Positions 1 through 7,230 are shown, numbered from the stretch's first letter. The stretch: DNA of 14,457 nt from Desulfobacterales bacterium (GCA_030613145.1 JAUWMM010000009.1:1-14457); one strand, 5' to 3'. Made by a program: numbers and translations. Notes: generated by a model from the letters alone, not told the origin.

Positions 1-1
1 T

Positions 2-37
2 GTGCCCATTGAGTTTTTACGATTCATGGATGGGCAC
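2..37. repeat. Inverted repeat, probable end of a dispersed element
   Basis: GTGCCCAT at 2-9 is repeated inverted as ATGGGCAC at 30-37, with 20 bases between. The right arm and its flank (roughly 22-45) match the right end of the 141-bp element near 13731-13755 at about 20 of 24 positions. This is therefore probably the edge of a second copy, or a deleted remnant, of the same repeat family. The element may extend beyond the left window edge, so its full size is unknown. Confidence 0.5.
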
Positions 38-51
38 TAATTAAGAAATGT

Positions 52-80
52 TTGACAAGCCATAAAAAAAAATATATCTT
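52..80 (+). promoter_or_regulatory. Probable sigma-70-type promoter of tRNA-Gly
   Basis: A perfect -35 hexamer TTGACA (52-57) is followed after 17 bases by TATCTT (75-80), a 4 of 6 match to TATAAT. The spacer is A-rich. Transcription would start near 87, about 70 bases before the mature tRNA, leaving a 5' leader for RNase P. This is pattern matching only; TATATC at 73-78 is an alternative -10 with a shorter spacer. Confidence 0.5.
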
Positions 81-157
81 GCCAAATTAAGTGTTTGGGA
101 ATTTCCTTTTTTGTGCAAAGTAGCCGCTCATTTAAGTTCGCGATTTTGTGAGTTGAA

Positions 158-233
158 GCGGGTGTAGCTCAGTTGGTAGAGTACAAGCTTCCCAAGCTTG
201 GTGTCGCGGGTTCGAGTCCCGTTGCCCGCTCCA
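158..233 (+). tRNA. tRNA-Gly (anticodon CCC)
   Basis: A full cloverleaf can be drawn. The acceptor stem 158-164 pairs with 223-229, including G-U pairs. The D-stem GCTC pairs with GAGT, and the anticodon stem CAAGC pairs with GCTTG. The loop TTCCCAA places CCC at 191-193, and the T-arm is GCGGG/CCCGT with loop TTCGAGT. The discriminator is T230, and CCA is encoded at 231-233. It decodes GGG glycine codons. It lies about 210 bases upstream of rimP, a placement reminiscent of the initiator tRNA gene metY that heads the rimP-nusA-infB operon in E. coli, although here the tRNA is glycine-specific. Confidence 0.96.
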
Positions 234-239
234 TTTTGG

Positions 240-254
240 CCCGCCTACGGCGGG
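240..254. repeat. GC-rich palindrome after tRNA-Gly
   Basis: CCCGCC (240-245), loop TAC, GGCGGG (249-254) form a perfect 6-bp hairpin seven bases after the tRNA. No T-run follows at once. An alternative, mutually exclusive stem pairs ACGGC (247-251) with GCCGT (259-263) and is followed by TTT, so this site could act as a weak tRNA terminator. It resembles the palindromes at 294-308 and 10723-10737. Confidence 0.5.
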
Positions 255-293
255 ATTAGCCGTTTTCCCTTTTTGAGGCAATGTCTTTGTGGC

Positions 294-308
294 TCCGCCA
301 TAGGCGGA
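294..308. repeat. GC-rich palindrome TCCGCC-ATA-GGCGGA
   Basis: A perfect 6-bp inverted repeat with a 3-base loop lies in the leader between tRNA-Gly and rimP. It shares the core NCCGCC-NNN-GGCGGN and a following A/T-rich flank with the palindrome at 240-254, and an imperfect relative occurs before dut at 10723-10737. It is probably a short dispersed intergenic palindrome (REP-like). No function can be assigned from one window. Confidence 0.5.
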
Positions 309-413
309 TAATGCATTTGCTTCGATCAGTGGATATTTTCGATAATCTTTGCCTTTGGTTTTTTTCTCAAGTAGTTTAATAATAAGATTATTGAGATAGA
401 CCGTGGCGGGGGA

Positions 414-439
414 AACGGGCAAAGGCCCGTTTTTTTTTT
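414..439 (+). terminator. Intrinsic terminator just before rimP
   Basis: AACGGGC (414-420) pairs perfectly with GCCCGTT (425-431) around an AAAG loop, followed by an unbroken T-run through 439. This is a textbook Rho-independent terminator in the plus direction. It ends the tRNA-Gly transcript or an rimP leader transcript two bases before the rimP ATG at 442. It also removes any Shine-Dalgarno space for that ATG. If the alternative GTG at 403 is used, the hairpin lies inside the reading frame. Its position suggests control of read-through into the rimP-nusA-infB operon. Confidence 0.85.
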
Positions 440-441
440 GG

Positions 442-912
442 ATGAATGAGTGGGCCCAAAAATTTATCGCCGATGTGGAGCTCTTAGCAGAACCGCTCCT
501 GGAGTCAGAAGGGATGAACTTGATCGACGTGGAATATCGAAGAGAACCCAAAGGCTGGGTCTTGCGAGTTTATATAGATAAACAAGGGGGGGTCACCTTA
601 GACGATTGTGCAGTTATCAGTAATCAATTGGGAGACATCTTAGCCGCAAGAATGCACTGTGACGAGCCTTATCACCTTGAGGTCTCATCGCCGGGTATTG
701 ACCGGCCATTAACTAAGCCAAAACATTTTGCCTACTTTGAAGGCAGGTCGGCGGTTATCAAGACTAATCGCTTTGTGCAAGGGGAAAAGCATTTCAAGGG
801 GACGCTTGCTGGATTTTCAGAAGGCGTGGTTAGGCTTCTAGTTGACGACCGGCCTGTCGCTATCCCATTTGAAGCAATTGTAAAGGCACATCTCGACTGG
901 ACGTTTTCATAG
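442..912 (+). CDS. rimP: Ribosome maturation factor RimP
   Basis: RimP binds the 30S subunit and helps late maturation of its head region. The 156-residue product has the family pattern: an N-terminal alpha/beta domain with LIDVEYRRE and LRVYID, then VTLDDC, the signature EVSSPGIDRPL, and a C-terminal SH3-like barrel ending in PFEAIVKAHLDW. ATG 442 was chosen because the protein then starts at the usual distance from the conserved core. However, no Shine-Dalgarno precedes it: the upstream bases are the U-tract of a terminator. The frame is open back to GTG 403, which would add 13 residues encoded across the terminator hairpin. The stop codon TAG overlaps the AGGAG ribosome-binding site of nusA, so the two are likely coupled. 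Family identity is secure; the start is uncertain. Confidence 0.93.
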   Translation: MNEWAQKFIADVELLAEPLLESEGMNLIDVEYRREPKGWVLRVYIDKQGGVTLDDCAVISNQLGDILAARMHCDEPYHLEVSSPGIDRPLTKPKHFAYFEGRSAVIKTNRFVQGEKHFKGTLAGFSEGVVRLLVDDRPVAIPFEAIVKAHLDWTFS

Positions 913-921
913 GAGAAAAAG

Positions 922-2271
922 GTGTCGAAAATGCTAATTTCGGAAGTAAGAAGAGTCATTGAACAAGTCAGTCGTGACCGGGGCATTGAGAAGGAAATTC
1001 TCGTAAAGACTCTTGAAGAAGCACTCAGGTCCGCTGCCAGAAAAAAATTTGGAACGAGGGTAGATATCGAAGCCCACTATAATGAAGAACTGGGGGAAAT
1101 TGAGGTTTTCCTCTTCAAAGACGTGGTTGAGAAGGTCACCGAACCGGAACTGGAAGTAGACATAGAAGAGGGACGTAAGCTTGACCCAGGGTGTCAAGTG
1201 GGAGACAGCCTAGGGACTAAGATGGACGCAACAACCTTTGGGAGAATTGCTGCACAGTCGGCAAAGCAGGTTATCATACAGAAAATGAAAGATGCCGAAC
1301 GGAGTGTAGTCTACGAAAGTTATACCAATAGAAAAGGGGAAATCATTAACGGGATAGTTCAAAGGATAGACAAACGGGACATTATCGTCAACCTAGGCCG
1401 GACCGAAGGGATTCTCCCTGTAGGCGAGCAGATTCCCAGGGAAACCTGTCGTCGTGGGGAGAGGATTCGGGCCTACATATTAGACGTGCTTGAAGAGTCC
1501 CGCGGCCCTCAGGTAATACTGTCTCGAAGTCATCCGCAGTTCCTGGTAACGCTGTTTAAGACCGAGGTGCCGGAAATTAGCGAGGGAATCGTAGAGATTA
1601 TGGCAGCAGCCCGCGAACCAGGCGGTCGCGCAAAGATCGCCGTGGCATCCAATGATTCGGATATTGATCCTGTAGGCGCTTGTGTTGGCATGAAAGGGAC
1701 ACGGGTTCAAAGTGTGGTTCACGAATTGAAAGGAGAAAAGATTGATATCATTCCTTGGCATAGTGACCCGGCAAAGTTCGTATGCAATGCCTTGTCACCA
1801 GCCGAGATCTCCCGGGTTGTGATTGACGAAGTCAACCGGTTAATGGAGGTAATTGTACCGGATGAATATTTGTCAGTGGCCATTGGGAGACGAGGACAAA
1901 ACGTGCGCCTTGCCTCAAGGTTAACAGGCTGGAGCATCGATGTGAAGAGTGAAACCGACTATAGCAGTGCCATGCAGATCGGCTATGACTCCTTGATGGG
2001 TCTTCCAGGGGTAGGGTCCAGCACAGCCGATGCCCTTTACGAACAAGGTTTCTATTCAATTGAAGAACTTGCCAATGCCTCTACTGAGGAACTGCTTCAG
2101 ATTAAAGGAATCAGCGAGAAAAAAGCGCAAACTCTGTTGGAATCGGCCAGGGAGGCCATTGAGATGATGGATGAAAACGACTATAAGAAAAACGATAAAG
2201 ACATATCTGAAGAAATGGCCGGCCAGAGCAGCCCTGAGGGGGCTGCGGATGATGCGAAAGATCCCGGGTGA
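922..2271 (+). CDS. nusA: Transcription termination/antitermination factor NusA
   Basis: NusA binds RNA polymerase and nascent RNA and modulates pausing, termination and antitermination. The 449-residue protein shows the NusA N-terminal domain (about 1-130), an S1 domain (about 139-200), and two KH domains with GMKG at 256-259 and GRRG at 322-325. The C-terminal segment (about 358-410) contains helix-hairpin-helix motifs (LPGVG, IKGIS), then an acidic tail. Tandem acidic repeats of the E. coli type are not evident. GTG 922 is preferred because AGGAG at 911-915 sits six bases upstream; ATG 931 would be too far away. It follows rimP by nine bases. In E. coli, NusA regulates its own operon through leader terminators, which is relevant to the terminator at 414-439. 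Confidence 0.97.
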   Translation: MSKMLISEVRRVIEQVSRDRGIEKEILVKTLEEALRSAARKKFGTRVDIEAHYNEELGEIEVFLFKDVVEKVTEPELEVDIEEGRKLDPGCQVGDSLGTKMDATTFGRIAAQSAKQVIIQKMKDAERSVVYESYTNRKGEIINGIVQRIDKRDIIVNLGRTEGILPVGEQIPRETCRRGERIRAYILDVLEESRGPQVILSRSHPQFLVTLFKTEVPEISEGIVEIMAAAREPGGRAKIAVASNDSDIDPVGACVGMKGTRVQSVVHELKGEKIDIIPWHSDPAKFVCNALSPAEISRVVIDEVNRLMEVIVPDEYLSVAIGRRGQNVRLASRLTGWSIDVKSETDYSSAMQIGYDSLMGLPGVGSSTADALYEQGFYSIEELANASTEELLQIKGISEKKAQTLLESAREAIEMMDENDYKKNDKDISEEMAGQSSPEGAADDAKDPG

Positions 2272-2382
2272 GACAACTGGACCTGAGGAAAGAATATAGT
2301 TCGCCTTGCTCACGATGGGCTCATAACCAGGAAGGAAAAATGGGTGTAGTATTGCCCGGATACTCAAAGCAGGGAGAAATGA

Positions 2383-5034
2383 ATGGCAAAAATTCGAATT
2401 TACGAACTTGCCAAACAGCTTAATATGACCAACAAGTTGCTTCTGGATAGGCTAAAAGACATCAATATAGCCGTGAAAAGCCACATGAGTGTCATAGATG
2501 AAGAAGCAGTTGCTGGCATCAAAGAAGCGCTTTTCCAAGGCAAGTCAGAAATAGTAACTGAGAAACGAATCAAAGGCACAATTATCAGAAGGCGGAGAAA
2601 GGTAATCGAAAAGAAACCGGAAGCAGAAGCGATTACTCCTGTTGCCAAGGTAGAGGGTGAAGTACCATCCGAGCTCACAGAAAAAGAAACACCCGAGGTA
2701 ATGCCGGATCAGATTGTTCCCCCTGTGTCCGATGAAGTCCCCAAGGAAAAGGTGGCCAAGATTGTTGAACCTGAAAAGTCTGCTGCCAGGACTGCAGTGG
2801 AAACGAGTAAGGAGGCTGTTTCTGAACCCGTGGAGGTAGAGGCTAAGCCTGAAAAGGCAAAGTCGGCAAAAAAAGCCAGGATAAAGAAGAAACCAAAGGC
2901 AAAAAAGGAACGACCGGCTAAGATCATTAAAATGCCGGAAGTCAAACCGGTTGCCGATGTCATCTCCCAAAAGGAGCGGGCTAAGCCGGTCAAAGAAAAG
3001 GCAAAACCCGCAACACACCTGAAGGTTGTTCCCAAGCCCAAAGAAGAAAGGCCGGCAACCGATAGGCTCAAAGCCAAGAAGAAGGAAAAAAAGAGACCCG
3101 TCAAACCGGAAGAACGAGAGCAGTTCTTCAAGAAAAAGATCACCTTTAGAAAAAAGGAAGTCCTGGACAAATCGGACCTCTACGATGAAAAAGCTCTAAG
3201 GTCCCGTAAGGGCCGCAAGCAGCGCAAAGGAAAGGTGGCAATCAAAGGTGACAAAACATTGATTACCACCCCCAAGGCCATCAAACGTCGCATCAAGATC
3301 GACGAAGTAATTGTGGTATCAAATTTAGCCAAGCGGATGGGAGTAAAGGCGAGTGCAGTAATCAAGGAATTGATGGCTCTTGGTGTCATGGCCACTCTGA
3401 ACCAGGCTATCGATTTTGAAACTGCCGGTGTGGTTGCAAGCGAGTTCGAGTACGAAGTCGAAAAGGTCTCTTTCGAGGAAGAGAGTCTCATAAGTGCTGA
3501 AAAGGATGAGCCGGAAAAATTGAAACCCCGACCGCCTGTGGTGACCATTATGGGACATGTTGACCACGGCAAGACATCTCTGTTGGACGTCATACGGCAA
3601 ACTAACGTCATCGATGGCGAAACAGGCGGCATCACCCAGCATATCGGAGCCTATAATGTAGCCCTCAAGAAGGGGCAGATAGCATTCCTTGATACGCCCG
3701 GCCATGAGGCATTCACGGCTATGCGTGCCAGGGGGGCGGAAATAACCGATCTGGTTGTTTTGGTAGTAGCGGCCGACGATGGGGTAATGCCTCAAACCCT
3801 TGAAGCTATCAACCATGCCAGGGCGGCCGGTGTGCCTATTCTGGTTGCCGTAAACAAGATTGACAAACCAGAGGCAGATCCTGAGCGGGTGAAACGCCAA
3901 TTGGCAGAACACGGCCTCTCCCCCGAGGAATGGGGTGGCGATACCGTCTTTGTGAATGTGTCGGCTAAGCAAGAGAAAGGAATCGATGAACTTCTGGAGA
4001 TGATTCTCCTCCAGGCAGAGGTTCTGGAATTGAAGGCAAATCCTGACAAACTTGCACTGGGACATGTTATTGAGGCCAAGCTTGATCCTGGTAGGGGTTC
4101 GGTAGCCACGGTAATGGTTCAAAGGGGAACCCTTCATGCCGGTGATGCAGTCATCTGTGGACTTTTTCATGGAAAAGTTCGAGCTATGATTGATGATCGG
4201 GGCGAAGGTCTAAAAAGCGCCGGGCCATCCATGCCGGTCGAGATTCAAGGTCTGTCCGGGGTTCCGATGGCTGGTGACGACTTTATGGCCTTGGCTGACG
4301 AGAAGGTGGCAAAACAAGTAAGTTTCCATCGTACCCAGAAGCATCGGGGGCGCGAGCTGGCACAGAGTAGCAGGTTGACCCTGGAAAAATACCATGAACA
4401 AATGGAAGCTGCCCTTGTCAAGGACCTGAACATAATCCTCCGGGCCGACGTGCAGGGATCTGTCGAGGCCTTAACAGAAGCCATACAAAAGATTGCATCA
4501 ACAGAGGTAAGGGTCAACATAGTCCATTCTGCCACTGGGGCGATCACAGAGTCGGATATTATGCTGGCCGCGGTATCCAACGCTATCGTCTTCGGTTTTA
4601 ATGTCAGGCCCAATCCCAAGGTACGTGACCTGGCAACTGAGCAAGATGTAGATATCCGATTCTATGACGTGATCTACAATGTTATTAACGAGATTAAAGG
4701 GGCAATGGTAGGCCTGATGGAGCCCACGTACAAGGAGCATATCGTGGGACGGGCAGAAACCAGGGAAATATTTAATATCCCGAAGGTAGGAACCATTGCG
4801 GGTAGCTATGTGACCGAAGGGAAACTCGAACGTGGCCAGCCTGCCCGGCTCATCCGCGACGGAGTTGTAGTCTATAGCGGAAAGATAGCCTCCTTGCGTC
4901 GCTTCAAAGATGACATCAAAGAAGTACAAAGCGGCTACGAATGCGGCATTGGCATCGAAAACTACAATGATATAAAGATCAAGGACATAATTGAATGTTA
5001 CGAAATGGAAGAGGTCAAACCTGTCCTTGAATGA
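2383..5034 (+). CDS. infB: Translation initiation factor IF-2
   Basis: IF2 is the GTPase that delivers initiator tRNA to the ribosome and promotes subunit joining. The 883-residue protein starts with an IF2_N domain (about 1-55). A long Lys/Glu/Pro-rich, probably disordered linker (about 60-290) follows, then a second IF2_N-like domain (about 307-360). The GTPase domain has G1 GHVDHGKTS (391-399), switch element [11 protein letters not shown]3 DTPGH (437-441), G4 NKID (491-494) and G5 SAK (527-529). Domains II, III and IV complete the C-terminus. The start is supported by AGGGAGA at 2371-2377, five bases upstream. A 111-base gap separates it from nusA, with no recognisable ylxR or L7Ae-like gene between, unlike many bacteria. 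Confidence 0.98.
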   Translation: MAKIRIYELAKQLNMTNKLLLDRLKDINIAVKSHMSVIDEEAVAGIKEALFQGKSEIVTEKRIKGTIIRRRRKVIEKKPEAEAITPVAKVEGEVPSELTEKETPEVMPDQIVPPVSDEVPKEKVAKIVEPEKSAARTAVETSKEAVSEPVEVEAKPEKAKSAKKARIKKKPKAKKERPAKIIKMPEVKPVADVISQKERAKPVKEKAKPATHLKVVPKPKEERPATDRLKAKKKEKKRPVKPEEREQFFKKKITFRKKEVLDKSDLYDEKALRSRKGRKQRKGKVAIKGDKTLITTPKAIKRRIKIDEVIVVSNLAKRMGVKASAVIKELMALGVMATLNQAIDFETAGVVASEFEYEVEKVSFEEESLISAEKDEPEKLKPRPPVVTIMGHVDHGKTSLLDVIRQTNVIDGETGGITQHIGAYNVALKKGQIAFLDTPGHEAFTAMRARGAEITDLVVLVVAADDGVMPQTLEAINHARAAGVPILVAVNKIDKPEADPERVKRQLAEHGLSPEEWGGDTVFVNVSAKQEKGIDELLEMILLQAEVLELKANPDKLALGHVIEAKLDPGRGSVATVMVQRGTLHAGDAVICGLFHGKVRAMIDDRGEGLKSAGPSMPVEIQGLSGVPMAGDDFMALADEKVAKQVSFHRTQKHRGRELAQSSRLTLEKYHEQMEAALVKDLNIILRADVQGSVEALTEAIQKIASTEVRVNIVHSATGAITESDIMLAAVSNAIVFGFNVRPNPKVRDLATEQDVDIRFYDVIYNVINEIKGAMVGLMEPTYKEHIVGRAETREIFNIPKVGTIAGSYVTEGKLERGQPARLIRDGVVVYSGKIASLRRFKDDIKEVQSGYECGIGIENYNDIKIKDIIECYEMEEVKPVLE

Positions 5035-5081
5035 ATTTCGGAATGCGGAATGAACCCCAAACGTACAATCCAAAATCAGCC

Positions 5082-5195
5082 GTGATGATTGTTGGAATTG
5101 GAACAATGTTTCTGAGACCCCCTGTACCGATTACGGATTCCAGATTGCGAAATAAATCCGCAATCCGCAATCCGCAATCCGCAATCCAATCGTGA
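5082..5195 (+). pseudogene. Truncated duplicate of the ylxP 5' end
   Basis: GTG 5082 opens a 37-codon frame whose first 14 residues match the start of the real ylxP at nine positions. Both share GTGATG, Val-Gly-Ile, Thr, Leu-Arg and Pro at equal spacing; at DNA level about 32 of 44 bases agree. Several differences are synonymous (GTT/GTC, ATT/ATC, CTG/TTG, AGA/AGG), so both copies probably came from coding sequence. After Pro the similarity stops and the frame enters the 7-bp tandem repeat. It ends in TGA 5193-5195, overlapping the ylxP ATG. It may be a scar of gene replacement or a small translated leader. No Shine-Dalgarno is visible. Confidence 0.5.
5155..5187 (+). repeat. 7-bp tandem repeat (AATCCGC), 4.7 copies
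   Basis: Four exact AATCCGC units plus AATCC run from 5155 to 5187, ending four bases before the ylxP GTG. An imperfect inverted partner at 5135-5149 matches the complement of 5159-5173 at 13 of 15 positions, so the RNA could fold as a hairpin in front of the gene. A GGAATGCGGAATG doublet just after the infB stop (5040-5052) has similar composition. Unit length is not a multiple of three, so copy-number change would shift the frame of the upstream 37-codon ORF. Confidence 0.85.
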
Positions 5196-5482
5196 TGGTT
5201 GTCGGAATCAGCACAATCGTTTTGAGGATTCCTGGAAATACCTCATTAAAAGGCAAACGCAAGGTAGTGAAAAGTGTGATCGCTCGTCTTCAAAACACCT
5301 TCAATGCGTCAGTGGCGGAGATTGGAGCCAATGACAGCCACCAGCGTGCAGAGATAGGCCTGGCATTTGTTGGGAATGATCGCCGACGGATCAATTCAAA
5401 GTTAGACAAGGCGTTAAACTTTGTTGAAGCCATGAAAATGGCTGAAATCATCGACTCGGAAATGGAGATCATCAACCTGTGA
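5195..5482 (+). CDS. ylxP: DUF503 family protein (YlxP-like)
   Basis: A small 95-residue protein of the DUF503/YlxP family, a ferredoxin-like-fold family usually encoded between infB and rbfA. Some members are reported to associate with ribosomes or aid rRNA maturation, but its role is poorly defined. The family pattern is visible: MVVGISTIVLRIPGN, SLKGKRKVVKS, then FNASVAEIGANDSHQRAEIGL. ATG 5195 is chosen over GTG 5192 because homologues begin Met-Val-Val-Gly, but both are possible. No Shine-Dalgarno is seen; the upstream sequence is the tandem repeat. The stop overlaps the rbfA GTG start (GTGA at 5479-5482), suggesting coupling. Confidence 0.9.
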   Translation: MVVGISTIVLRIPGNTSLKGKRKVVKSVIARLQNTFNASVAEIGANDSHQRAEIGLAFVGNDRRRINSKLDKALNFVEAMKMAEIIDSEMEIINL

Positions 5483-5835
5483 TCCACTTCAAGCGGGCCG
5501 ACAGAGTTGGGGGCCAGGTACAAAAGGAAATATCCGATCTCCTGCAGAAAGAGATCAGGGACCCCCGTTTGGATTTTGTCACCATCATGCGTGTGAGCAT
5601 AACCGACAATCTCCGTTCGGCACGGGTCTATTTCAGCGTTGCCGAAGGAGGACGTAAGTTAGATGTCATGGCCGGCTTCAAGAGTGCTTCAGGATATTTA
5701 AGGCGGAAACTAAGTAGCCGCCTTAAACTAAGATACATTCCCGAGATAGAGTTCCTCTATGACGAATCTTTTGATCGGGCGACCAGGGTTGACAAGGTTT
5801 TGAAGGCAATACGTAATGGGAATCAAACGGGGTAG
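5479..5835 (+). CDS. rbfA: 30S ribosome-binding factor RbfA
   Basis: RbfA binds the immature 30S subunit near the 5' end of 16S rRNA and is needed for late maturation and cold adaptation. The 118-residue protein is a single KH-like domain with family features: RADRVGGQVQKEISDLLQKE, RDPRLDFVTIMRVSITDNLRSA, RVYFSV, an ASGYLRRKLSSRLKLRYIPEI block, and FLYDESFDRATRV near the end. The GTG start overlaps the ylxP stop codon by four bases. Its TAG stop is immediately followed by the truB ATG, so ylxP, rbfA and truB look like one translationally coupled unit. Confidence 0.95.
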   Translation: MIHFKRADRVGGQVQKEISDLLQKEIRDPRLDFVTIMRVSITDNLRSARVYFSVAEGGRKLDVMAGFKSASGYLRRKLSSRLKLRYIPEIEFLYDESFDRATRVDKVLKAIRNGNQTG

Positions 5836-6744
5836 ATGAACGGGATTATCGTTGTAGACAAACAGCCGGATATGACATCTGCCCAGGTGGTCACACAGGT
5901 AAAGAAAATATTAAGTGTCAAGAAGGTAGGCCACACCGGGACTCTCGATCCATTTGCCACCGGCGTGCTCGTCTGCTGTATAAATAAGGCTACACGCCTT
6001 GCACAATTTCTTGTGTATGGGAAAAAACGATATGAAGGAGTCATGAGGCTTGGGATTAGAACCGACACCCAGGACTTCACAGGCCGGGTTCTCTCAACGG
6101 AATCCGACTTGAAGGTCACGGATCGCGATGTGCACAGCGCCTTATTCAGCTTTTTGGAAGTGAGACACCAGAATCCTCCAGCGTATTCTGCCCTCAAACA
6201 CAATGGGGTGCCACTATACAAGCTGGCCCGGCAGGGAACTTTCGTACAAAAACCACCCAGACGTATTTCCATCTATGGGCTTGAGGCACTTGACATCAGC
6301 CTGCCCCATATCCGTTTTGAGGTGTGCTGCAGCGCCGGAACCTATGTTCGCACATTGTGCGCTGATATCGGAGATACCCTGGGGTGCGGTGCTCATTTAA
6401 CCGAGTTGTGTCGAATCGAAAGTGGCGGTTTCACCTTGAGTGAAGCCATCTCTCTGAATGATTTGGAAATGCTTAACGCAACAGGGGAAATCTCAAACCA
6501 CATAATACCGATGAGTATTGCCTTGAGGGGGATTCCAGGTTTTTCAGCAAATGATGAGCTTGTGCAAAAGATTCAATATGGCTATCCAATGACTCAGGAC
6601 GAAATTGCTTCTGACCGCCTCCGCCGGACTTGTCCGTGGATAAAGGTAACCGATACCGAGGGCAACCTAATTGCCGTCATGAGTTCAAATAAGAAGAATG
6701 GTGTGTATCCATATGCCTGTGTATTTCCGTCTCTTGAATCATGA
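5836..6744 (+). CDS. truB: tRNA pseudouridine(55) synthase TruB
   Basis: TruB converts U55 in the T-loop of tRNAs to pseudouridine and also acts as an RNA chaperone. The 302-residue length fits the family. The catalytic motif GHTGTLDPFATGVL places the nucleophile at Asp38. Further signatures are YEGVMRLG, PPAYSALKHNGVPLYKLAR, the CSAGTYVRTLCADIG motif, and LTELCRIESGGF. The tail after about residue 230 is divergent and would form a small PUA-like domain. The ATG directly abuts the rbfA stop with no gap. No DHH phosphoesterase gene lies between rbfA and truB, and ribF does not follow, in contrast to several other phyla. Confidence 0.96.
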   Translation: MNGIIVVDKQPDMTSAQVVTQVKKILSVKKVGHTGTLDPFATGVLVCCINKATRLAQFLVYGKKRYEGVMRLGIRTDTQDFTGRVLSTESDLKVTDRDVHSALFSFLEVRHQNPPAYSALKHNGVPLYKLARQGTFVQKPPRRISIYGLEALDISLPHIRFEVCCSAGTYVRTLCADIGDTLGCGAHLTELCRIESGGFTLSEAISLNDLEMLNATGEISNHIIPMSIALRGIPGFSANDELVQKIQYGYPMTQDEIASDRLRRTCPWIKVTDTEGNLIAVMSSNKKNGVYPYACVFPSLES

Positions 6745-6771
6745 ACCGCCAAAAGGATTGTCGATTGCCCG

Positions 6772-6830
6772 CCCTGGCGCGACATCCGCGAAATAAGCTG
6801 TAGCCCTTGAAAACCAGGTCTGGGCCAGGG
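6772..6830 (+). promoter_or_regulatory. Inverted repeat in the rpsO leader
   Basis: CCCTGGC (6772-6778) pairs perfectly with GCCAGGG (6824-6830), enclosing about 45 bases, in the 140-base gap between truB and rpsO. It ends about 40 bases before the rpsO Shine-Dalgarno. In E. coli, S15 represses its own mRNA by binding a leader structure; whether this stem does anything similar here is speculation. No convincing -35/-10 pair was found in the gap. Confidence 0.25.
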
Positions 6831-6884
6831 AAAATTCCAAATCATGAATGATCAATCGAATAACGAAAACAGGAGGTCTAAAAA

Positions 6885-7154
6885 GTGGCTTTGGCAGTAG
6901 AGGAAAAAAAAGCGTTGATAGATCAGTTCAAACTCCATGAAACAGATACGGGATCGCCAGAGATCCAAATTGCCCTTCTAACTCAGCGTATCAGCCAACT
7001 AAACGAGCATTTCAAGATCCACCGCAAAGATCATCATTCCAGAAGGGGCTTGCTCAAAGTGGTAGGACAGCGACGCAGGTTGCTAAACTACCTGAAGAGT
7101 AAGGATATTAGGCGTTACCGGGAAGTTATTAAGGCTCTAGGGCTTAGAAAATAA
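6885..7154 (+). CDS. rpsO: 30S ribosomal protein S15
   Basis: S15 is a primary 16S rRNA-binding protein of the 30S platform and contacts the 23S rRNA across the subunit interface. The 89 residues are full length for bacterial S15. They include the hallmark [18 protein letters not shown], the [18 protein letters not shown] helix-turn that binds the three-way junction, and [12 protein letters not shown]. The GTG start is strongly supported by AGGAGGT at 6871-6877, eight bases upstream and the best Shine-Dalgarno in the window. The rpsO-pnp arrangement is conserved widely, including in E. coli. Confidence 0.98.
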   Translation: MALAVEEKKALIDQFKLHETDTGSPEIQIALLTQRISQLNEHFKIHRKDHHSRRGLLKVVGQRRRLLNYLKSKDIRRYREVIKALGLRK

Positions 7155-7230
7155 ATTCGTGAATGTCACGCAAGGCGCAGGGTTGCACCTGACGGCTTTA
7201 AAATAGACATTTCGAATCCAAGCCGCCTGG

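Noticed and set aside
132..551. Minus-strand 139-codon frame over the tRNA-Gly and rimP leader
   Set aside because: It contains the typical antisense-tRNA translation (RDSNPRHQ-type) and overlaps a tRNA, a terminator and rimP; there is no family resemblance.
2268..2423. 51-codon frame starting GTGA on the nusA stop, in the ylxR position
   Set aside because: It lacks the ylxR cysteine and arginine motifs, overlaps the infB start by about 40 bases and has no homology I recognise. It is probably a chance frame.
3325..4170. Long minus-strand frame (281 codons) inside infB
   Set aside because: It is antisense to the conserved GTPase core of IF2; its composition follows infB codons and no domain is recognisable.
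5155..5187. Short regular repeats considered as a CRISPR array
   Set aside because: Units are 7 bases and contiguous with no spacers; this is a simple tandem repeat. No cas genes are present.
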